Of a stretch of 64,000 nucleotides of DNA, positions 26,092 through 33,444 are shown piece after piece. Within the stretch, counting starts at the first letter, position 1. Every line of letters starts with the position of its first letter. The position numbers and the translations under genes are program-made. The notes beneath the pieces are model-generated. The model worked only from the letters and a program-made list of their open reading frames with translations. It was not told the origin of the DNA and ran no database searches. The stretch comes from Paractinoplanes bogorensis (lineage in GTDB: Bacteria; Actinomycetota; Actinomycetes; Mycobacteriales; Micromonosporaceae), in assembly GCF_018829635.1 (NCBI RefSeq), contig NZ_JAHKKG010000018.1, forward strand, positions 62,001-126,000, read 5' to 3'.

Positions 26092-27801
26092 TCAGCTGAC
26101 GGTGAGGGCGGTGTCGTCGATGACGAAGGACGTCTTCAACGAGGAGTCCTCGACGCCGGTGAACTTGAGGGTGACGGTCTGGCCGGCGTAGGCGGCCAGG
26201 TTGTACGAGCGCAGCGTGTACGCACTGGCGTTGAGGTTGGAGAAGACCTGCAACGTGGTGGTGCCGACCTGGACGGTCAGTTTGTCGTACTGGGTGGTGG
26301 TGGTCGTCTCGGCCGTGCTGATCTTCAGGTAGAAGGACAGCGTGTAGGCGCTGCAACCGGCCGGCAGGGTCACCGACTGGGACAGGGTCTCGGTGCGGGT
26401 CGAACCGTAGCCGTTGAGCCACGCGTTGCGGGTACCGGTACGCGGTGCGCCCTCGCCGGTGTTGGCGCCGATGACTCCGGTCGAGGCGGTCCACGGGGCC
26501 GTCGCGGTCTCGAAGCCGGGGTTACCGAGCTTCTGTCCGGGGCTGCCGCACGCGCCGGTCCCGTTGACCGTCAGCGTGTACGAAGCGCTGTGGCTCACGG
26601 AACCCGTTCCGGTCACCGTGATGGTGTAGGAGCCGGCCGGGGCGGCCGCGGTGGTCGCGACGGTCATGGTGGACGATCCGCCGGACGTGACCGACGCGGG
26701 GCTGAAGCTCACCGAGACGCCGGAGGGAGCGCCGGAACTCGTCAGCGTGACGGTCTGCGCGCTGCCGGCCGTGGTGGCCGTGTTCACGGTGGTCGTGGCC
26801 GAGGAACCGGGGTTCACCGCGGCCGTGGCGGGGCTGAGCGACACCGAGAAGTCGTTGGCCGTCGTGGTTCCCGTGGTGAGGGTCCAGACGGCGTACATCT
26901 CGGCGTTGGCCCAGCGGCCCAGCGAGGTGGTGTTGATGTTCGACGGGTACGAGTCGCAGGCCCGGTGGTAGCACGGGTCGTACGGCTGGCCGGCGGTTCC
27001 GCCCCACTTGGTCACCTGGGCGCTGGTCTTCGTGAAGCTCGCGCCGGTGGAGTTGATCGAGGACGGGATGCCCGCGTTACGGAACGAGCCGTCGTCGCTG
27101 CAGCATTCGGTCGAGGTCTCGGTGGGTACGTTGATCGAGGTGAAGTATTCGCGCAGCTTGACGGCCACGGCGTCGGTGCCGGTCACGAAGTAGCCACCGT
27201 TGGTCGAGGCGATCATGTCGAAGGTGCCGTACGCCTTGATCGCGGTCCGCTGGGCCGTGGTCAGCGAGTTGACGTAGAACTTGGAACCGATCAGGCCCTG
27301 CTCCTCGCCGGCCCACCAGCCGAACCGGACATGGTTCGTCATGGTCGGGTTGTTCGCGGCGAGCACCAGTGCGGCTTCGAGCAGTGTCGCCGTACCGGAG
27401 CCGTCGTCGTTGATGCCGGGCCCGGCCGCCACGCCGTCGGAGTGGGCTCCGAACATGTAGGTGTTGCTGGTGTTGCCGCCCGGCCAGTCGGCGATGATGT
27501 TCTTGGCCGAGCCGCTGCAGGTGGTGCAGGTCTGCACGGTGACGGTGTACCCGGCCGCCTGCAGTTTCTGCTGGAGGTAGGTCGTCGTCGCGGTGTGCCC
27601 GGCCGTGCCGGTGGCCCGGTTGCCGCCGTTGCTGGTCGCGAACGTCTGCAGTTGTTGCAGGTGGGCGTTGACGTTGGCGACGTTGACGGCGGGCGGAGCG
27701 GCCAGCAGGGGAGAGGGTGCGGCGGCCGAGGCTGCTGCTGGGAGGGCGCCGAGCGCCACCGTCGCCGCGACGAGAACAGCCGTCATCGCTCTGAGTCTCA
27801 T
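26092..27801 (-). CDS. Secreted M28-family zinc aminopeptidase with C-terminal beta-domains
   Basis: This 569-residue exported enzyme resembles Streptomyces griseus aminopeptidase. A signal peptide (MRLRAMTAVLVAATVALG through AASAAAP) is followed by the catalytic domain to about residue 310. Zinc ligands are visible in GAHSDGVAAGPGINDDGSG (His, Asp) and WWAGEEQGLIGSKFY (catalytic Glu, zinc Glu). A calcium-type Ig-like repeat region (about 320-415) and a C-terminal jelly-roll domain beginning LGNPGFETATAPW follow; these may bind substrate or cell wall. I chose the ATG at 27801 because AGGAG lies just before it and the signal peptide begins correctly. It ends head to head with the gene at 25,105. 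Confidence 0.9.
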   Translation of the reverse strand: MRLRAMTAVLVAATVALGALPAAASAAAPSPLLAAPPAVNVANVNAHLQQLQTFATSNGGNRATGTAGHTATTTYLQQKLQAAGYTVTVQTCTTCSGSAKNIIADWPGGNTSNTYMFGAHSDGVAAGPGINDDGSGTATLLEAALVLAANNPTMTNHVRFGWWAGEEQGLIGSKFYVNSLTTAQRTAIKAYGTFDMIASTNGGYFVTGTDAVAVKLREYFTSINVPTETSTECCSDDGSFRNAGIPSSINSTGASFTKTSAQVTKWGGTAGQPYDPCYHRACDSYPSNINTTSLGRWANAEMYAVWTLTTGTTTANDFSVSLSPATAAVNPGSSATTTVNTATTAGSAQTVTLTSSGAPSGVSVSFSPASVTSGGSSTMTVATTAAAPAGSYTITVTGTGSVSHSASYTLTVNGTGACGSPGQKLGNPGFETATAPWTASTGVIGANTGEGAPRTGTRNAWLNGYGSTRTETLSQSVTLPAGCSAYTLSFYLKISTAETTTTTQYDKLTVQVGTTTLQVFSNLNASAYTLRSYNLAAYAGQTVTLKFTGVEDSSLKTSFVIDDTALTVS

Positions 27802-27953
27802 GAGGGGGCTCCTAGGTTCGAGGCCGATTGACGGCTGGCCGTAGGAGAACAGGTGCGCGCCACCATGCACAAGATATCGAAACACTTATATTGCTGAGCG
27901 ACCGCTGACGCGCGGATGACGTTGCGTTGACGCTCCGGATCTATGGTCCCGGC

Positions 27954-28754
27954 ATGTCAGCGTTCGGTGACGCGCTCATGCGCAAGCTGCATGCGCCGGG
28001 GGGCGTCGAAGACCTGCTCTTCCCGGCCGGTGCGGTGCGCCTGGCCCGGGTGCGCCAGCTGCTCGGGCTGCTGCACAGCCTGCCCGCGGCGATCGTCCAC
28101 GACGTAGTCAAGCTCGAGGCGACCGGCCTGGTCTTCCAGCGGCCGTTGTTCCGCGCTCGCCGGATGATCGGTACCCGGGTGCGCACCCAGCCCGACCACG
28201 CGCACACCGACGTTCGTCTCGACGAGCGCGACGGCGGTGGCCCACCGGAGTGGATCGACCTGTCGGTGCGCCTGCACGTGACCGTCGTTCTGGAGCTGGA
28301 CAGCGCCGCCGTCGAGTCGATCGCGCTGGGTGACGTCGGCGAGTACGACACCCTGGAGGAGTTCCGCGGAAAGTTCCGCTACCTCGACCTCGACGGCTAT
28401 CTGGCCCGGCACCACGTCACCACGGTCGACGAGCTGAAACGCTCCTACCGGCACCTGCTCGGCGACATCCGGCTGGCCGCGCCGCCGGCGTTCGATCCGG
28501 CCGACCCGGCCAACCAGGTGAGCCGGACGCTGGATCTGGCCGTGCTGGCCCGCGACGACGCCGACCTGACCGGCGCGCTCCGGCAGGCCCGCCTGGTGGC
28601 CGACCTCGCCGAACGGGCGATCGCGTATCCCCATGAGACGAATGCCGCCCTCGCGCCGGTGCTGGTCTTCCCGGACACCGTCGGCATTCCGGACGAAGAG
28701 CTGGCGGCGTTCTTCTCCGACCAGGACGTCCTGGCCGTCAAAGCAGCGCCGTGA
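27954..28754 (+). CDS. First protein of the contractile tail-like locus, function unknown (tail-terminator position)
   Basis: This 266-residue protein begins MSAFGDALMRKLHAPGGVED. I do not recognise the family. It contains a beta-rich segment around EWIDLSVRLHVTVVLELDS and helical ends, with no signal peptide or membrane segment. It lies just before the sheath gene, where phage tail and injection-system operons usually encode the tube/sheath terminator (DUF4255 in classic eCIS), so that role is a reasonable guess. An alternative TTG at 27927 has no better ribosome site. It is separated from the next small gene by 10 bases, so the operon starts here. Confidence 0.65.
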   Translation: MSAFGDALMRKLHAPGGVEDLLFPAGAVRLARVRQLLGLLHSLPAAIVHDVVKLEATGLVFQRPLFRARRMIGTRVRTQPDHAHTDVRLDERDGGGPPEWIDLSVRLHVTVVLELDSAAVESIALGDVGEYDTLEEFRGKFRYLDLDGYLARHHVTTVDELKRSYRHLLGDIRLAAPPAFDPADPANQVSRTLDLAVLARDDADLTGALRQARLVADLAERAIAYPHETNAALAPVLVFPDTVGIPDEELAAFFSDQDVLAVKAAP

Positions 28755-28764
28755 GGAGACGCCG

Positions 28765-28911
28765 ATGACACCACCACGCCCGAAGAAGGCCGTCGAGGCC
28801 GAGCCCGGGGAAGAACCCGAGGAGAAGCAGGAACAGGTTCAAGAGCCGCCGCCCATGTCGTACGCGCAGCAGGTCGCACTTCGGCGCAAGCTCCGGGAGA
28901 AGTACCACTGA
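28765..28911 (+). CDS. Small (48-residue) acidic/basic protein of the tail-like locus
   Basis: The gene starts at the ATG at 28765 behind GAGGAG and ends ten bases before the sheath start codon. The product has a Pro/Glu-rich first half (PGEEPEEKQEQVQEPPPMSY) and a basic helical tail (QQVALRRKLREKYH). Both neighbours are structural or likely structural proteins, and the spacing is tight on both sides, so it is probably expressed. It may be an assembly chaperone or sheath cap, but the sequence gives no proof. Confidence 0.65.
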   Translation: MTPPRPKKAVEAEPGEEPEEKQEQVQEPPPMSYAQQVALRRKLREKYH

Positions 28912-28921
28912 AGGGAGCACC

Positions 28922-30097
28922 ATGCCCGTCCGGTACATCAACGTCAGATCGAACGTCGAGATGTTCTCCCCGGTCGTGCGCGCGACCGGCAACGTGGCCG
29001 TGATCGGCACCGCCCCGTCGGGCACCGACGCGGTCGCCGTGGCGATAGCCGACATGTCGGTGGCCAACGCCACCTTCGGCCCGGCCACGCTCCCGGACCC
29101 GCAGCCCGGGAACCCGGGAAAGACGAAGCCGAACTCGTCGCTGACCCAGGCCCTGTCCACCCTGTTCGGCCAGTCGCCGGGCCCGGGCCAGGTCTTCGCG
29201 ATCAAGGCGGCCGGCACGTCGACCGGTGCCGTGGCCGACCCGTCGGCCGCGCTGACCACGGCCGAGGACCTGGACGTGCAGTTCGTGGTGCTCGCCGCGA
29301 CGCCGCTCGACACCAACACGGGCGCGGACACGGCCGCGATCGGCAAGCTGGCCGAGCATGTGGTGCGGGTGTCCGAGCGCGGTGTCGAGGGCCGCGAGCG
29401 GATGGGCGTGGTGATGCTGGTCAAAGGCGCCTCCGATCCGGCTGTGGTGACCGGCAAGGGCAAACTGGTCAGCGACCGTATGGTCTACATCGCGCACAAG
29501 AGCGACGACGACGCGGCGGCCGCCGTGGCGGGCACGATCGCCGGCTATCCGCCGCACATCTCGATGCTGCTGAAGCAGGTCGCGATCAGCAGCGCGCCGT
29601 TCAGCGCCACCGACATCGACAAGATCAACCAGAGTGAGGACTTCGGGAACCCGCCGAAGGGCAACGGCGTCAACTGGCTGGTCGACCCGGTCCTGATCGC
29701 CGGGGGCGGAGTCTTCCTGGGCGAGGGCTACACCGGCAACCCGGGCGGTGGCACGAAGTACATCGATGTGCGGCGCACGGTCGACGACATCTCGTTCAAG
29801 CTGAAGGCCCGCCTGATCCGGGCGATCGGCAACCTGCGGATCAGTCGCTCGGGGCTGCGCGCGTTGACCGTACAGCTGGAAGCGGTTCTCGATCCGCTGG
29901 TCGGCGACGAGGTGATCGACGGCTACTCGATCGACATCCCGATCCTGGACCTGCTCGACGCGGATCCGGCCGCCCTGACCGCGGCGCAGCTCCAGGCCAT
30001 CCAGAACGCCCAGGCCGACCGGATCGCCCAGATCCTGGTGACGGTCGACTACGCCGGGGCGATCCACCGCATAGCCCTGGCCCTCAACTTCGTCTAG
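28922..30097 (+). CDS. Contractile tail sheath protein
   Basis: This 391-residue sheath subunit forms the contracting outer tube. The C-terminal third carries the typical sheath features: YIDVRRTVDDISFKLKARLI, RALTVQLEAVLDPLVGDEVI, and the final strand QILVTVDYAGAIHRIALAL that links neighbours. The N-terminal part (SNVEMFSPVVRATGNVAVIG) is the usual handshake strand region. It is compact compared with many phage and eCIS sheaths, with fewer surface domains. It is followed after 13 bases by the tube gene, the standard order. Confidence 0.85.
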   Translation: MPVRYINVRSNVEMFSPVVRATGNVAVIGTAPSGTDAVAVAIADMSVANATFGPATLPDPQPGNPGKTKPNSSLTQALSTLFGQSPGPGQVFAIKAAGTSTGAVADPSAALTTAEDLDVQFVVLAATPLDTNTGADTAAIGKLAEHVVRVSERGVEGRERMGVVMLVKGASDPAVVTGKGKLVSDRMVYIAHKSDDDAAAAVAGTIAGYPPHISMLLKQVAISSAPFSATDIDKINQSEDFGNPPKGNGVNWLVDPVLIAGGGVFLGEGYTGNPGGGTKYIDVRRTVDDISFKLKARLIRAIGNLRISRSGLRALTVQLEAVLDPLVGDEVIDGYSIDIPILDLLDADPAALTAAQLQAIQNAQADRIAQILVTVDYAGAIHRIALALNFV

Positions 30098-30110
30098 GGA
30101 GCGGGTAGAC

Positions 30111-30503
30111 ATGCCTGACTGGAACACCCGGCTGGAGATCCGCCTCGGCAACACGATCGTGGCACCGATCTCCCAGTTCACCCCGACGTTCAACGTGCCG
30201 CACACGGTCATCCACTCGATCGACGACGACAACGTCGGCTATGTGCGGCAGCCGCAGACCTTCACCTTCACCATGACCGTGCAGGCCATCGCCGCCGTGG
30301 TCGCCGATCTGACCGAGCTGGCGATCAACGGTACCGAGTTCGAGATCACGGTCAGCGAGAAGAAGGGCACCGACTGGGCGTTCAAGTCGCTCAAGTTCGG
30401 CCGCTGCGTCATCACCTCGGCCAACCCGAGCAACGTCGTCATCGACGGTGCCCCCAGCGCCAGCTTCAACTGCATGTCGCTGCGTCCGGGCGTCGAGTCG
30501 TGA
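30111..30503 (+). CDS. Tail tube (Hcp/gp19-like) protein
   Basis: This 130-residue beta-rich protein directly follows the sheath gene. Strand-rich segments include TRLEIRLGNTIVAPISQFTP, TFTFTMTVQAIAAVVADLTE and GRCVITSANPSNVVIDGAPS. The size and position fit the ring-forming inner tube. No second tube gene is seen, unlike many eCIS loci that have two or three. Its stop overlaps the GTG of the 99-residue protein (GTGA). Confidence 0.75.
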   Translation: MPDWNTRLEIRLGNTIVAPISQFTPTFNVPHTVIHSIDDDNVGYVRQPQTFTFTMTVQAIAAVVADLTELAINGTEFEITVSEKKGTDWAFKSLKFGRCVITSANPSNVVIDGAPSASFNCMSLRPGVES

Positions 30504-30799
30504 CCGACTCCGACGCCGATTCCGGTGCGGACGAGGGCCTGCTGATCGTGCCCGCCTTCGAGGCCGGCGGTCGCGTCGAACGTACCGGAATCGCCCTCGT
30601 GCACGAGGGTGAGCACATCGTGCCCGCGGCCGGAAGCGAGGCGGTGATCGGCCCGGGTGGCCCGTCGCAGCAGGTGGTGTGGACGTTCCCGGTGGAGGTC
30701 GAGGTGGTCGGCGAGCTCACCGCCGCGCAGGTCGGGGCGGTCACCAGGCAGGTCTTCGACGAACTCGACATGGCCCTGCGGCGGCGGACCGGCGGGTGA
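30500..30799 (+). CDS. 99-residue protein with a tape-measure-like motif and the shared loading module
   Basis: The N-terminal half has GIALVHEGEHIVPAAG (residues 30-45), like the hydrophobic 'EGE-x-x-VP' motif often found in phage tape-measure proteins. The C-terminal half has TFPVEVEVVG (62-71) followed by a roughly 25-residue helix. The same strand-plus-helix pattern starts each of the next two, very large, proteins. It sits directly after the tube gene, where a tape measure or its chaperone is expected, and is coupled to the tube gene by a GTGA overlap. It may be a cargo adaptor or tail-length factor. Confidence 0.6.
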   Translation: MTDSDADSGADEGLLIVPAFEAGGRVERTGIALVHEGEHIVPAAGSEAVIGPGGPSQQVVWTFPVEVEVVGELTAAQVGAVTRQVFDELDMALRRRTGG

Positions 30800-33444
30800 C
30801 GGCGATGGGGGAGATCGAGGTCCGGGTGCCGATCAAGGTTCGCTTGATCGGTCTTCCGTCGGACCCTGATCTGGTACGGATGGAGCAGGCGATCTCGCGT
30901 CTGGTGCGCCGCCGGGCCGAACAGGTCCGCGGCCTGCTCGACACGTCTCCACCCGTCACCTCCGACGTTCCCGCCGAGGGATACGAGTCGCAGCGCCACG
31001 ACGACACCGGTTACCTGATCACCTCATATCAAGGACCTTCCCAGCCCGTACGCATCCCGGTGCGCGGCCCGGCCGCACAGCAGGCCGCCCTGCGTCGCGT
31101 GACCGATCTGCTCGACACCGGCATCCTCGACTGGGCGATCACGGATGCCGAGGCCCGCGAAGCGTTGCGGATCATCAGCGCGCTCGAACCCGAGGACCTC
31201 ATGCGGGTGGTGCAGATGATGCGCCTCAGCGGCGCGTGGGCCACTCTCGGCCGCCAGTTGCCGCCGGACACCGAGGACGCCGTCGTCGACCTCCAGCAGC
31301 GGATGGATCCGAACGTCGGCTATCTGATGCCCGGCGACACCGTACGCATCGAGGTGCGCTTCGGCTCCCGCCGGCGGGACGAGATCTCCGGCGACTACGA
31401 GCTGCGCGGCGGGCAGCTCGTGTTGCCCGCGCTGGAGAAGCCGTTGCTGCTCACCGGCCTGCTGCCGTCGGCGTTGCCGGACCTGCTCGTCCGCGCCTTC
31501 CTGGACGGCGTGATCGACGCCGACCCCTCGGTGCGGGTGGCCGTCTCGGCTCGCGGCACCCTTTACGCACCGAACGGCCACGGCCCGACCCGTGGCCTGC
31601 TCTGGTACGACTCGAAGCCCCTCCCACGGCCGGCGCCTCGACCGGACGACCTCGGGAAGCGGATCGAACGGCCCGTTGCGACGCCACTTCCGGTCCCGGC
31701 CCGGCTGCGCTTCCTCGAGATCGCCAACTCGATGCTGCGACGGGCCGGAACCGTTCCGCCGGTGGAGGCCCGGCGCCTCCAGACGGCCCTCGGCAACTAC
31801 CTGACCTGGCTCGACCGGCAGAGCGACGCCGCGCTGGAACGGTACGACCCGGTGAGCGTATGGACCCGGTTGTACGTACGCCAGGTCACCGTGGACATCG
31901 AGGCGGAGGTAGCCGAGAAGGTCCGCCGGGACAAGGAGGCGGCCGAGGAGGTCGAGCGTGAGGCCGAGTGGGCCGGCTCCGAACGCAAGCTCGACGCCGT
32001 GCTCCACCTGCTCAAGTCCCAGGTGTGGCGGGTCCGTGAACCGTACACACAGGAGGACCGGGAGCACGGTGTCGGCTACCTCGTCTGGCAGTCGGAGCGG
32101 GAGACCGCCGTCCGTGAGCTGATCGGCCGGGAGTTCCTGCGCGACATCATGTCGCGGATGGGCACCAAGGGCTTCTCGGCCACCAGCGCCGAGGATGACT
32201 TCCGGGACTGGCTGACCAGGCATCCGGCCGAGTACGAGGCTCTCCTGCTGGCCCGGGCCTACCCGACGGTCGAGAAGTACGACGTCGAGATCGACATCCC
32301 GGCCTGGCAGACCGCGATCGAGACGGCGATCGGGTTCATCCCGATCGTCGGCAACATCGTGGCGGCCGGGGAGGCCACGTTCGGCTACGACCTGTTCGGG
32401 AACAAGCTCGGCCCGGTGGAGCGGGGCATTCTCGCCGCGTCCGTGCTGCTCCCGGCGGCCGGTAAGGTGTTCAAGGCGGGACGGGCGGCGGTCACCGTAC
32501 GTACCCTGGCCCGCGACTATCGGCTCAGCGAGCCGGAGGCGAGGGCCGCCTACCGCGCGTTCACCGGGGTCGCGCCGGGCACGGCCGGAGCCCGGATCTT
32601 GGAGCAGGCCGCCCATGACGTCAAGGCCGGGCGGCCGATTCGCGACGCCAAGCGGATCGGTGAGGTCGGTGAGGTGCTCAAGGACATGGGCCTGTTCGAC
32701 ACGAACACGGCCCGGGAGCTGAAGGTGGGCGCGACCGAGAGCGCGCTGCGCGGCGAGGCCGGGCGGGCCGGGCAGGAGGCGGCCGACCTGTTCGCCGGGG
32801 CCGACGAGATCTCCGAGGCGATCGAGAGCGAGGCGGCGCGCCCCGGTGTGACCGGCGGCCAGAAGCCGGCCATCGACGGAATCCGGGTGCCCACGAAGAA
32901 GCGGGTCCAGCTGGGCCAGGAGCACCTGGTGCGTCTGGCCGGGGAGAGTGAGCGGCAGGCCGTCGCGCGGACTCGCCGGGTCATCGGGCAGAAGATCAGC
33001 GGCACCCCGCTCGGACCGGTCTGGGAGCGGGCGCGGGCCAAGGTGGTCGGCGGCCGGAACCTCGACCACGCCTCCCGGCAGGAGATGTTCGACCTCTACA
33101 ACAAGGTGCGCGACGAGTTCTGGACGCAGGCGAAGGGCGACGCCGATGCGCTCCGCTTCCTGGACGAGGCCGGCTTCGAGTTCCCCGCCACCGGCAAGGC
33201 GCCCCTGGTCCGGGTGACCGACCCGCCGGCCGGGCTGGTGAACTGGCCGAAGGCCGCGGACATCGGAGTCCAGGAACGGCGGGTCAGCCTCGACCACGAC
33301 CTGGAGAAGGCGCTCGAGGACAACTACAAGAAGGCGATCGACGCCAACAACCTCACGTTCCAGTTCCACAACCCGAACAGCAACCGGGAGACCGTGCAGG
33401 TCAAGTTCAAGCTGCGGGACACCCCGGGGACGTCGGCCGAATGA
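30796..33444 (+). CDS. Large putative effector 1: shared docking module, pre-toxin TG region and HNH-like C-terminus
   Basis: This protein has 882 residues from the GTG at 30796, which overlaps the preceding stop; an ATG at 30805 would remove three. Residues 10-19 (RVPIKVRLIG) plus a long helix match the module in its neighbours. A beta-rich region (150-270) and helices follow. At about 515-560 lies IPIVGNIVAAGEATFGYDLF and onward, typical of the pre-toxin TG domain of polymorphic toxins. The C-terminus has VSLDHDLEKALEDN near 830 and FQFHNPNSNRE near 858, which resembles an HNH/LHH nuclease core. It lies where the tape measure would be, so it is probably carried in or on the particle. No adjacent immunity gene is seen. 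Confidence 0.65.
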   Translation: MTAMGEIEVRVPIKVRLIGLPSDPDLVRMEQAISRLVRRRAEQVRGLLDTSPPVTSDVPAEGYESQRHDDTGYLITSYQGPSQPVRIPVRGPAAQQAALRRVTDLLDTGILDWAITDAEAREALRIISALEPEDLMRVVQMMRLSGAWATLGRQLPPDTEDAVVDLQQRMDPNVGYLMPGDTVRIEVRFGSRRRDEISGDYELRGGQLVLPALEKPLLLTGLLPSALPDLLVRAFLDGVIDADPSVRVAVSARGTLYAPNGHGPTRGLLWYDSKPLPRPAPRPDDLGKRIERPVATPLPVPARLRFLEIANSMLRRAGTVPPVEARRLQTALGNYLTWLDRQSDAALERYDPVSVWTRLYVRQVTVDIEAEVAEKVRRDKEAAEEVEREAEWAGSERKLDAVLHLLKSQVWRVREPYTQEDREHGVGYLVWQSERETAVRELIGREFLRDIMSRMGTKGFSATSAEDDFRDWLTRHPAEYEALLLARAYPTVEKYDVEIDIPAWQTAIETAIGFIPIVGNIVAAGEATFGYDLFGNKLGPVERGILAASVLLPAAGKVFKAGRAAVTVRTLARDYRLSEPEARAAYRAFTGVAPGTAGARILEQAAHDVKAGRPIRDAKRIGEVGEVLKDMGLFDTNTARELKVGATESALRGEAGRAGQEAADLFAGADEISEAIESEAARPGVTGGQKPAIDGIRVPTKKRVQLGQEHLVRLAGESERQAVARTRRVIGQKISGTPLGPVWERARAKVVGGRNLDHASRQEMFDLYNKVRDEFWTQAKGDADALRFLDEAGFEFPATGKAPLVRVTDPPAGLVNWPKAADIGVQERRVSLDHDLEKALEDNYKKAIDANNLTFQFHNPNSNRETVQVKFKLRDTPGTSAE

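Noticed and set aside
27802-27953. Clear promoter for the tail-like operon
   Set aside because: An AT-rich patch (TATATT near 27,888) is visible but no convincing -35/-10 pair with normal spacing could be placed.
31024-33369. 781-codon minus-strand open frame opposite effector 1
   Set aside because: No domain or start site is evident; the plus strand has toxin-type motifs and operon overlaps.
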